Of a stretch of 18,199 bases of DNA, positions 1-6,214 are shown piece by piece. The stretch is from Selenomonadaceae bacterium (GTDB taxonomy: Bacteria > Bacillota > Negativicutes > Selenomonadales > Selenomonadaceae). A program made the translations under genes and the position numbers. Positions within the stretch are counted from its first letter, which is position 1. The number at the start of each line of letters is the position of its first letter. Where the stretch lies: assembly GCA_017445435.1 (NCBI GenBank), contig JAFSUE010000023.1:1-18199 (forward strand), read 5' to 3'. The notes under the pieces were generated by a model, which saw only the letters and a program-made list of their open reading frames with translations, had not been told where the DNA came from and made no database searches.

Positions 1-95
1 ACAAAATGGATAAGGCTAAAGGTCGTGAAGTTGAAGAGCGCAAACGTCGTCAAGCTGAACTTGAAAGACGCCGTCGCGCCAGACGCGGAAGGTAA
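1..95 (+). CDS. C-terminal end of an unidentified protein (5' partial)
   Basis: An open frame runs in from the left edge and ends at TAA 93-95. The visible 30 residues are almost entirely Lys, Arg, Glu, Gln and Ala and finish in an Arg-rich tail, as in a cytoplasmic basic or coiled tail. The ATG at 6-8 lies in this frame but has no room for a ribosome binding site, so the gene most likely starts outside the window. A terminator on the same strand follows at 180-209, which supports a real gene end. Such charged tails occur in many unrelated proteins, so the function cannot be told. Confidence 0.6.
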   Translation, partial: KMDKAKGREVEERKRRQAELERRRRARRGR

Positions 96-100
96 TTTTC

Positions 101-138
101 AAATTAAGAATTAAGAATGAAGAATTAAGAATTTTTTG
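101..138. repeat. AATTAAGA-type quasi-tandem word repeat
   Basis: The gap after the partial gene is filled by an imperfect tandem array of the word AATTAAG/AATGAAG. The same word recurs at 4481-4513, upstream of the acetyltransferase gene. It is low-complexity intergenic DNA with no coding content. Confidence 0.6.
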
Positions 139-179
139 TGCAGAATGAAATTTAAAAATAAATCTTGACACTAATTTTA

Positions 180-209
180 ACCGTAGGAAAAAATTTCTGC
201 GGTTTTTTT
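180..209 (+). terminator. Intrinsic terminator of the left partial gene
   Basis: The arms 180-186 (ACCGTAG) and 197-203 (CTGCGGT) pair with one G-U wobble and are followed directly by seven T (203-209). This ends the + strand partial gene about 85 nt after its stop codon. Confidence 0.7.
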
Positions 210-213
210 GTAC

Positions 214-241
214 AAAAAAAGACGTACAAGAAAGTACGCCC
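214..241 (-). terminator. Intrinsic terminator of the kinase operon
   Basis: Read on the - strand, the arms CGTAC (238-234) and GTACG (227-223) enclose a 6-nt loop and are followed by a run of seven T (220-214). It lies just after the kinase stop codon. The stem is short (5 bp), but position and T-tract fit. Confidence 0.55.
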
Positions 242-254
242 AAATTTTTTTATG

Positions 255-2156
255 TCATCTATTTTTAATTGCGCCGCCGTCATGTGTAGGCGCTACAACT
301 TCATCAGGTTCACTGTAACTTTGTACGGGAGCTGGTGCTTGTTCATAAGAATTATTTCCGCCGTAACTTTCAGTTGAATCACCGCCAAAAACTTCAGGCT
401 CATCTGAATAAATCTGCGGCTTTTCGTACCGTGACAAAACTAAATCGACACTTGCGCCAACTTCAACTTCAGCATCTGGCGACAAACTTTGACTTAAAAC
501 TGTTCCGTCCGCCTGTTCGCTTGTCTGGTACGTGATAGCGCCAACGTTCAAGCCGCGTGATTCAAGGCTACTTCGTGCCGCGTCGTAGCTTGTATAGTAA
601 ACGTCAGGAACATAAGTTTTATTCTGCGCGGAATCTGGCGAATGATTAGACGATTCATCAACACGTTCAGCAACAACTGCGCCGCCTTTCGCAACAGTCA
701 AGTCAACCGTCTGCCCACGATTTATTTTTGTGCCAACTACAGGGTCTTGCTCCAAAACTTTATCGACAGGGTCATTGTACGAATCTTTTTCGTAAACCGT
801 ACCAATTTTTAAACCCATCTTCGTGATACGTTCAGTTGCCGCCGACTTCGACAAGCCAACTAAATCGGGCATTGTGATTGTTTCGCCGCCCTTGCTAACG
901 TAAATTGTCACAAGCCGTTGAGCTTTTACACTGCGTCCAGGATCGGGGTCTTGTGATACAACTTCGCCTGGAGGTACATTCGCATCGTAAGTTTCAGCAA
1001 CGTTGACGCGCAAATTGCCGCCTTCTAAAATTTGTTGCGCTAAAGTCATCTGCTTGCCCGTGACGTTGGGGACTGGTACTTCATCATCTCCGCCGACTAA
1101 ATTTCCAAATGCCATAAAGCCGCCCGCGCCTGCTACGAGTAATAGCAACATTAAAATTCCAGCTACTAAATATTTTGTCATGGACGAAGATTTTTTTTCA
1201 TCTTCAATTTCATCATCAACTTGTGGCGGTTCAACTTTTTTGACGGAATTTTTCCGCGCAGGAATTGTCGTTGACTTTGTTGACTTCGTGACGCGTGGCA
1301 AAAATTGTGTAGCGTCGGGATCATTCGCCCGCATTGTTCCTAAACTTGCCTTGACGCCGCCCAATGCTTGAATCAATTCTAAACTTGTAGGTCGCAACTC
1401 TGGATTTTTACACATTGTACGAAGGACGATAGCTTCTAACATTGTCGGAATTTCTTCACGAATGACATTTGGCGGAACTGGTTCTTCCTCAACGTGTTTC
1501 ATTGCAATGGCAAACGCATTTTCGCCAGTGAAAGGCAAGCGGTTGGTCAACATTTCGTACAAGACGACGCCGAGCGAATAAATATCAGACTTAGGCGTTA
1601 TCATGCCGCCTTGCGCTTGTTCAGGTGAAAGATAATGTACCGAGCCGATAACACTGCCGCTGTACGTCAAAGTTGATTCTGTAACTGCGCGGGCAATTCC
1701 GAAGTCAGCAATTTTTGCGTGACCGTCAATCGTCATTAAAATGTTGTGCGGCTTAATATCGCAGTGAACGATTTTATTTGCGTGCGCGTGACAAAGACCG
1801 TTAGCAATGTCATTTGCGATTGATACGGCGGTTAAAATATTCAGCGGTCCTTCGTCACGAATTTTATCTTTCAGCGTCTTACTAGGGACGTATTCCATGA
1901 CAATGTATTGGTCGCTACCGTCTTCGCCAACGTCATAAATGCTAACAATGTTAGGGTGAGAAAGCCGCGCCGCCGCTTGAGCTTCACGCCGAAAACGTTC
2001 AACAAATTCAACGTCGGAGCGGTACGCCGCGTGCAAAATTTTCACGGCAACAGTACGGTCAAGCAATTTGTCATGAGCGCGATAAACTTCCGCCATGCCG
2101 CCGCTACCAAGCCGTTCTTCAAGAATGTATCTGCCGCTTAAAGTTCGTTGTTCCAT
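255..2156 (-). CDS. pknB: PASTA-domain Ser/Thr protein kinase (PknB/PrkC family)
   Basis: This is a membrane-anchored eukaryotic-type kinase of 633 residues. Such kinases bind muropeptides through external PASTA domains and phosphorylate cell-wall and growth proteins. Kinase domain about 1-270: Gly-rich loop GSGGMA at 17-22, Lys39, catalytic loop H131-C132-D133-IKPHN, DFG at 151-153, and a Thr/Ser-rich activation loop ending in SPEQ. A Lys/Asp/Glu-rich juxtamembrane stretch leads to one membrane segment at about 329-352. Three PASTA repeats follow (about 360-430, 430-500 and 515-585), then a Ser/Pro/Glu-rich tail. The HRD arginine is Cys. ATG at 2156 has the site AGAAGGTGA upstream. The phosphatase gene lies 39 bases upstream in the same operon, so the pair forms a reversible phosphorylation switch. 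Stop is TGA. Confidence 0.95.
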   Translation of the reverse strand: MEQRTLSGRYILEERLGSGGMAEVYRAHDKLLDRTVAVKILHAAYRSDVEFVERFRREAQAAARLSHPNIVSIYDVGEDGSDQYIVMEYVPSKTLKDKIRDEGPLNILTAVSIANDIANGLCHAHANKIVHCDIKPHNILMTIDGHAKIADFGIARAVTESTLTYSGSVIGSVHYLSPEQAQGGMITPKSDIYSLGVVLYEMLTNRLPFTGENAFAIAMKHVEEEPVPPNVIREEIPTMLEAIVLRTMCKNPELRPTSLELIQALGGVKASLGTMRANDPDATQFLPRVTKSTKSTTIPARKNSVKKVEPPQVDDEIEDEKKSSSMTKYLVAGILMLLLLVAGAGGFMAFGNLVGGDDEVPVPNVTGKQMTLAQQILEGGNLRVNVAETYDANVPPGEVVSQDPDPGRSVKAQRLVTIYVSKGGETITMPDLVGLSKSAATERITKMGLKIGTVYEKDSYNDPVDKVLEQDPVVGTKINRGQTVDLTVAKGGAVVAERVDESSNHSPDSAQNKTYVPDVYYTSYDAARSSLESRGLNVGAITYQTSEQADGTVLSQSLSPDAEVEVGASVDLVLSRYEKPQIYSDEPEVFGGDSTESYGGNNSYEQAPAPVQSYSEPDEVVAPTHDGGAIKNR

Positions 2157-2195
2157 ACTAGTATCACCTTCTCTGGCGATTAAGATTTACAACGG

Positions 2196-2897
2196 TTAAT
2201 CGTAAGCGCAGACAACAATAGCGGTTATGTTGTCATTTCCGCCGTTGTCTAACGCGGCTTGAATTAAATCATCAGCAGGATTTGAACTTTCAGACAAAAT
2301 TTTTTTAATCTGTTCATCTTCAACCATATTCGTCAAGCCGTCAGTGCAAAGTAAAAAAATTTCGTCGCCGTCGATTTTAAAGTTGCCAGTTTCGACTTGA
2401 ATATTTTCCATTGCGCCAACAGCTTGAGTCAAAATATTTTTCATGGGATGAACTCTAGCTTGTTCAGGCGTAAGGTTGCCTTGACGGACAAGCGTTTCAA
2501 CGTAGGAATGGTCAAGCGTCATTTGTTCAAGCGTGGAATTTTTCAGACGGTAAAGTCTACTGTCACCGACGTGTGCAAAGAAAGCTTGATTTTTATAGAT
2601 GTAAAGAATTGTCGCCGTCGTACCCATTCCGCGCAGATCAGAATTTTCTTTAGCCTCGCGCAGAATAGCGGCATTAGCTTTTAAAATAGACTTCGACAAA
2701 ATATTTTCGTCCAGCGGTTCAGGGATTGTCGACAAAAAATTTTTTACTGTATCGACAAGCATTTTACTAGCAACTTCGCCAGCCGCCGCGCCGCCCATAC
2801 CGTCAGCCGCTACAAAAATATTTGGCGCTGTTACAAGCAGTGAATCTTCGTTATTTTTACGGACTTTGCCGACGTGAGTTTTTTTATAAACTTTCAT
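2196..2897 (-). CDS. PP2C-family Ser/Thr protein phosphatase (Stp/PrpC type)
   Basis: A cytoplasmic metal-dependent phosphatase of 233 residues, the normal length for bacterial Stp/PrpC proteins. It would reverse phosphorylation by the PASTA kinase encoded next. Visible PP2C motifs in order are NNEDS near the N-terminus, ADGMGGAAAGE (metal-binding Asp), MGTTA, HVGDSRLYR, CTDGLTN and the C-terminal GGNDNITA. The frame can be extended to an ATG at 2912. I prefer the ATG at 2897, because TGGAG lies at the right distance before it while nothing SD-like precedes 2912. The gene is middle in the operon FHA-phosphatase-kinase. The gap before it holds the word repeat at 2914-2985. Confidence 0.93.
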   Translation of the reverse strand: MKVYKKTHVGKVRKNNEDSLLVTAPNIFVAADGMGGAAAGEVASKMLVDTVKNFLSTIPEPLDENILSKSILKANAAILREAKENSDLRGMGTTATILYIYKNQAFFAHVGDSRLYRLKNSTLEQMTLDHSYVETLVRQGNLTPEQARVHPMKNILTQAVGAMENIQVETGNFKIDGDEIFLLCTDGLTNMVEDEQIKKILSESSNPADDLIQAALDNGGNDNITAIVVCAYD

Positions 2898-2913
2898 GAA
2901 AAAATTCTCCATT

Positions 2914-2985
2914 CTAGGGTGTAAGTAGTAGGTTGTAAGGTGTAGAATTTTTTACTACTCACTACTTACTACTCACTACTAACTA
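2914..2985. repeat. TAGTGAGTAG / GGTGTAAG word repeats
   Basis: The gap between the FHA and phosphatase genes consists of two kinds of imperfect tandem words: ACTACT(C/T)ACT at about 2953-2980 and GGTGTAAG/GGTTGTAAG at 2917-2945. On the - strand the array ends in CTAGAATGGAG, the phosphatase ribosome binding site. The same CTAGAATGGAG string precedes the MscS gene at 5051-5061. No gene is seen in it. Confidence 0.6.
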
Positions 2986-3765
2986 TTAACTAAGAACTTT
3001 ATAAATCAAAGTTGTATTGCCAATCGTAAATTTATCGCCGTTTTTCAGTACGTGACGCGTAATTCTTTTTTTGTTGATAAAAGTACCGTTCAAACTTTCA
3101 GCGTCATTCAAAACGTGGCGGTGGCGTTCGTAGGAAATATAAGCGTGAACACGTGACGCGCCGTCGTCATTCAAAATAAAATCGTTGGTATCCTTCCTGC
3201 CAATATAAATTTGCCGTTCGCCAAGTACAAGTTCGGCAGTTTGTGAATCAGTTATAACGGCTAGGTCGTAGGAAATAATTTTGGGCGTGGCAGTTTTCAT
3301 TGACGCTAAAATTTTCGTCTTATTTGCTATAATCGTGGAGGAATTATCTTCGTCAAGATTTTCTAGCAAAGTTTGTGAAAGTACGTCATTTTCAAGGTCA
3401 ATCGTACTTTCGACAATTTCAGCGTCGCTAGTGTAGCGTGAAATAATTTTTATAAGTTCGTCGCCGCGAAACATTTTTTCAAGCTTAATATTTAGCGTAC
3501 CGTCCATAAAATAATTTTCGCGAATGACTTTGCGTTCAACGGATTCATGCAGAGCCTTAAAAATTCTGTCAGCGCTAAGGCGGTGAAAATCTTCTTCGCT
3601 AAGAAAAATTGTATAATCATTTGGTACAATGTTCAACCCGTCAATAGATTTTTCCTTCCTAGCAACTTCGCGTTCTATAGCTTTTATAAGTGCAGGCGGT
3701 TCAAGTTCGCCGCGTTTCTGAAAAATATTTGCAAATTGACTGCTTATCACGTCAGCAATTTTCAA
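2986..3765 (-). CDS. DUF3662/FHA domain protein
   Basis: A cytoplasmic protein of 259 residues, with an N-terminal FhaA-type domain (DUF3662, about 1-115), a linker and a C-terminal FHA phosphothreonine-binding domain (about 175-258). FHA landmarks are IGR (Gly-Arg of the phosphopeptide loop), SRVHA (the Ser-Arg-x-His signature) and NGTFIN. FHA partners of PASTA kinases recognise phosphothreonines on the kinase or its substrates. Being first in the operon with the phosphatase and kinase supports that role. The start is TTG at 3765, with AAAGGAG nine bases upstream; no ATG fits. The extended -10 promoter at 3796-3804 gives a leader of roughly 24 nt. Confidence 0.9.
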   Translation of the reverse strand: MKIADVISSQFANIFQKRGELEPPALIKAIEREVARKEKSIDGLNIVPNDYTIFLSEEDFHRLSADRIFKALHESVERKVIRENYFMDGTLNIKLEKMFRGDELIKIISRYTSDAEIVESTIDLENDVLSQTLLENLDEDNSSTIIANKTKILASMKTATPKIISYDLAVITDSQTAELVLGERQIYIGRKDTNDFILNDDGASRVHAYISYERHRHVLNDAESLNGTFINKKRITRHVLKNGDKFTIGNTTLIYKVLS

Positions 3766-3795
3766 AACTACATCTCCTTTTGAAAATTCTGCGTC

Positions 3796-3804
3796 ATTAT
3801 AACA
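3796..3804 (-). promoter_or_regulatory. Extended -10 promoter of the FHA-phosphatase-kinase operon
   Basis: On the - strand TGTTATAAT is a perfect extended -10 (TGnTATAAT) about 30 bases before the TTG start. A TTGACA just upstream is only 7 bp away and cannot act as its -35 box. Confidence 0.6.
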
Positions 3805-3869
3805 TAAATGTCAAACAGCTACTGAAAATTTTCATAATAAAAAAATTTTTTTCAACCTAAAAGCTAAAA

Positions 3870-3930
3870 TAATTAGGAATGCGTAATGCGAAATGCGCAA
3901 TGATAGCTAAAAGCTAAAAGCTAAAAACTA
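3870..3930. repeat. AATGCG and AGCTAAA word repeats
   Basis: Two adjacent quasi-tandem blocks lie between the divergent FHA and flavodoxin genes: AATGCG(T/A)A repeated at about 3878-3902 and AGCTAAA repeated at 3905-3927. A single AATGCGAAATG copy recurs at 4519-4528, where it contains the acetyltransferase start codon. The blocks sit directly upstream of the flavodoxin -35 box. Confidence 0.6.
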
Positions 3931-3959
3931 TTGACGGCGGGAAATGGCTATGATAATAT
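3931..3959 (+). promoter_or_regulatory. Sigma-70-type promoter of the flavodoxin gene
   Basis: TTGACG at 3931-3936, a 17-bp spacer, and TAATAT at 3954-3959 preceded by TGA (extended -10). The flavodoxin start is 31 bases downstream of the -10. Confidence 0.7.
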
Positions 3960-3990
3960 TTGCGGCGAAAAATAATTGGGAGGGATTTTA

Positions 3991-4419
3991 ATGGGAAAAA
4001 TCGCTGTCGTATATTGGAGCGGCACTGGCAACACTGAAGCAATGGCAGAAGCTGTTGTAAAAGGCGTAAAAAGCGTAACGAATGATGTTGACCTGTTCCA
4101 AGTCGACGATTTTTCGGTTGATAAAATGAAAAAGTATGACGCCTTCATCTTTGGTTGTCCTGCAATGGGCGATGAAGTTTTGGAGGAAGATTCTTTCGAG
4201 CCGTTTTTCAGTGACGCAGTTGAAATGCTTGAAGGCGTACCAGTTGCATTGTTCGGTTCATACGGCTGGGGCGGCGGCGCTTGGATGGATGCTTGGGTTG
4301 ATCGTACTAAAGAGGCTGGCGCAAAACTTGTTGGCAATGTCATTGCTGAAAATTCTCCTGATGATGAAGCGCTTGAAAACTGCGAAAAGCTCGGCAAGGA
4401 TTTAGCTGAATCGATTTAA
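3991..4419 (+). CDS. Short-chain flavodoxin
   Basis: A small soluble FMN-binding electron carrier of 142 residues, the usual size of short-chain flavodoxins. It would pass electrons between low-potential donors and reductases, replacing ferredoxin for instance when iron is scarce. The N-terminal beta strand KIAVVYW is followed by the FMN phosphate loop SGTGNTEAMA. Later loops with Trp and Tyr (GSYGWGGGAW) fit the isoalloxazine-binding region. The frame opens at a TTG (3976), but the ATG at 3991 is the start, since GGGAGGG lies just before it. It is a single-gene unit with its own promoter (3931-3959) and terminator (4449-4477). Confidence 0.93.
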   Translation: MGKIAVVYWSGTGNTEAMAEAVVKGVKSVTNDVDLFQVDDFSVDKMKKYDAFIFGCPAMGDEVLEEDSFEPFFSDAVEMLEGVPVALFGSYGWGGGAWMDAWVDRTKEAGAKLVGNVIAENSPDDEALENCEKLGKDLAESI

Positions 4420-4448
4420 AAATTTTCTTTTTACGAAATAGCTTTGAG

Positions 4449-4477
4449 TCTCCGTTCATCTTCGAGCGGAGATTTTT
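4449..4477 (+). terminator. Terminator of the flavodoxin gene
   Basis: A 9-bp stem (4449-4457 with 4464-4472, one G-U pair) with loop ATCTTC is followed by five T. Confidence 0.8.
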
Positions 4478-4480
4478 AAA

Positions 4481-4528
4481 TTAATTAAGAATTTAGAATT
4501 AAGAATTAAGAATGGATAATGCGAAATG
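4481..4528. repeat. AATTAAG word repeat running into the GNAT start codon
   Basis: Imperfect copies of AATTAAG/AATTTAG, then AAGAATGGA and the AATGCGAAATG word also found at 3884-3894. The last ATG of this block is the acetyltransferase start. Confidence 0.55.
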
Positions 4529-5047
4529 AAAAAATTTTTAGTTGAAAGTCAGCGCCTTCAAATTCGCCGCGCAGATTTAGCCGATTTGCCTTACATTCTC
4601 AATTTGCAAGTCAAGCCAGAAAATTTGAAGTTCATCGTACCGTTTGACGAAAATTTTCACACGAATATTTTAACTTCAGACGGCACGGAAAAAATTGACG
4701 TTATCATTGAGGAGCGCGAAACTTCAAAACCTGTCGGCTACTTTATGTTGAGTGAACTTGACAATCCGCACAACAAAGTTGAATTTACGCAAGGTATCAT
4801 TGACAAAAAAGGTTACGGCTACGGTCGCGAATTGTTTAAACTTTTGCTAAAATGGAGTTTTGACGTAAAAAATTACAACCGCGTCTTCCTTGACTGCAAG
4901 ACGTACAATGAAGTTGCTATTCACCTTTACGAAAGTTTGGGATTTAAGCGCGAAGGAATTTTACGCGAACATATTTTAACTAACGGCGTCTATGAAGACC
5001 TTATACTTTTTGGAATGTTGAAAAATGAATATTTGGATAAAACCTAA
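4526..5047 (+). CDS. GNAT-family N-acetyltransferase (RimJ/RimL-like)
   Basis: A cytoplasmic acetyl-CoA-dependent N-acetyltransferase of 173 residues, typical of the RimJ/RimL group, which acetylates protein N-termini, small amines or antibiotics. The substrate cannot be told here. The N-terminal R-L-x-I-R-R beginning and the acetyl-CoA pyrophosphate loop KKGYGYGREL (about residues 93-102) are clear. So is the C-terminal LYESLGFKREGILRE, a common GNAT ending. The start ATG lies inside a word repeat and has no convincing Shine-Dalgarno sequence (only GGA 12 bases upstream), so translation may be weak. MscS follows after 24 bases on the same strand. Confidence 0.9.
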   Translation: MKKFLVESQRLQIRRADLADLPYILNLQVKPENLKFIVPFDENFHTNILTSDGTEKIDVIIEERETSKPVGYFMLSELDNPHNKVEFTQGIIDKKGYGYGRELFKLLLKWSFDVKNYNRVFLDCKTYNEVAIHLYESLGFKREGILREHILTNGVYEDLILFGMLKNEYLDKT

Positions 5048-5071
5048 AACCTAGAATGGAGTGAAAATTTT

Positions 5072-6157
5072 TTGGAAAACTTTGAGAAATTAAGGCATAT
5101 GGGCTTGCTGGAATTGGCGCAATATTTAATCGTGCCAGTTTGCATTTTATGCGTTGCGTTAGTTATTGGCGTTGCGATAAACCGCTTTTTAATGGAAAAG
5201 ATTTCTCGACGTATAAAGTCTGAAGAGTCCGATATAAAAGAAATTTTTTTCCGCGCAATGCAAGGTGTACCAATTTCATTATGCCTTGTCATCGGCTTGT
5301 ACTGGGTAGTCAACACAAGCCATATGCCAGACAGTTTGATACAAATTCTGTCGTACTTGCTTTTCACAAGCATTATGTTTACGATAACGCGAGTTGTTGA
5401 GCGTACTGTATCAGGATTTATCAACGCAAAATTTTCATCGTCGGGGCAAGCTTCGCAGTCGACGTTGATGGGAACAATTTTAAAAGCTTTCATCTACGCA
5501 TCAGGAATTTTGATTATTCTGCAGTACTATGGCATTTCAATAGCGCCAATTCTCACGGTCATGGGCTTAAGTAGTATGGCTATTGCACTTGGTCTGCAAC
5601 CAACGCTTGAAAATATTTTTTCAGGCTTGCAACTTATTTTGTCGAAACAAATTAAAGTTAATGACGTTATCAAAGTCGGCGCTAATGAAGGGCGCGTCGT
5701 AGACATCAACTGGCGCTTTACAACAATTATGCCAGCCAATGAAGGAAATGTTGTCGTCATACCGAATAAAGATATTGCTGGATCGACTAGCACAAATTAT
5801 TCTAGACCGCGTGAAGACGTTGTAATTGTCATTCCTATCGGCGTTGGCTATGAAAGCGATTTGGAGCAAGTGGAACGCGTTACAGTTGAAGTTGCACGCG
5901 AAATTATGATTGAAGTTGACGGCTACGAACCAATGTTCAACTCTGAAGGCGTCGATATAAATCCTTTAGCGCCTGTCGTACGTTTTCAAGAATTTGCTGA
6001 TTCGTCGATAAATTTCAACGCTGTTTTGCACGCAAAAAAATTTGCGAATCAGTATATTATTAAGCATAAATTTATTATGGCGATTACAAAACGTTATCGT
6101 GAGGAAGGGATAAATATTCCGTTCCCGATTCGTACCCTTTTAACGCCTGATAAATAA
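5072..6157 (+). CDS. MscS-family mechanosensitive ion channel
   Basis: An inner-membrane channel of 361 residues that would open under membrane tension to release solutes in hypo-osmotic shock. Hydrophobic segments lie at about 15-37, 68-85, 93-113 and 135-155. They are followed by the Gly/Ala-rich pore helix (GLSSMAIALGLQPTLEN), which is the MscS TM3 signature. The beta domain then contains VNDVIKVGANEGRVVDINWR and VVIPNKDI, both standard MscS motifs, and a mixed alpha/beta C-terminus ends in NIPFPIRTL. I chose TTG 5072 because TGGAG lies ten bases before it. An in-frame ATG at 5099 is the alternative. Likely cotranscribed with the acetyltransferase. Confidence 0.93.
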   Translation: MENFEKLRHMGLLELAQYLIVPVCILCVALVIGVAINRFLMEKISRRIKSEESDIKEIFFRAMQGVPISLCLVIGLYWVVNTSHMPDSLIQILSYLLFTSIMFTITRVVERTVSGFINAKFSSSGQASQSTLMGTILKAFIYASGILIILQYYGISIAPILTVMGLSSMAIALGLQPTLENIFSGLQLILSKQIKVNDVIKVGANEGRVVDINWRFTTIMPANEGNVVVIPNKDIAGSTSTNYSRPREDVVIVIPIGVGYESDLEQVERVTVEVAREIMIEVDGYEPMFNSEGVDINPLAPVVRFQEFADSSINFNAVLHAKKFANQYIIKHKFIMAITKRYREEGINIPFPIRTLLTPDK

Positions 6158-6165
6158 ATTTTTAT

Positions 6166-6198
6166 TGAGTAGTAGTACAAGCTACAAGCTAATCTATA
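6166..6198. repeat. GTAGTAGTACAAGCTACAAGCTA word repeat
   Basis: A short imperfect run of GTAGTA and ACAAGCT words fills the gap between MscS and the split NrdD-like gene. It ends before the strong AAAGGAGGG site at about 6199-6207. Confidence 0.45.
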
Positions 6199-6214
6199 GA
6201 AAGGAGGGCTGCTT

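Noticed and set aside
101..138. Word repeats as a CRISPR array
   Set aside because: Units are 6-9 bp, imperfect and without spacers.
1003..1371. 122-residue + strand frame inside the kinase gene
   Set aside because: It is antisense to the well-supported kinase gene and has low-complexity Ser/Pro/Thr composition.
2898..2912. Start of the phosphatase at ATG 2912
   Set aside because: The GGAG just inside it is the ribosome binding site for the ATG at 2897, and nothing SD-like precedes 2912.
3807..3816. TTGACA as the -35 box of the FHA operon promoter (- strand)
   Set aside because: It is only 7 bp from the TATAAT, far too close to act with it.
3948..4397. 149-residue - strand frame opposite flavodoxin
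   Set aside because: It is a shadow of the flavodoxin codons, and the flavodoxin motifs are unmistakable.
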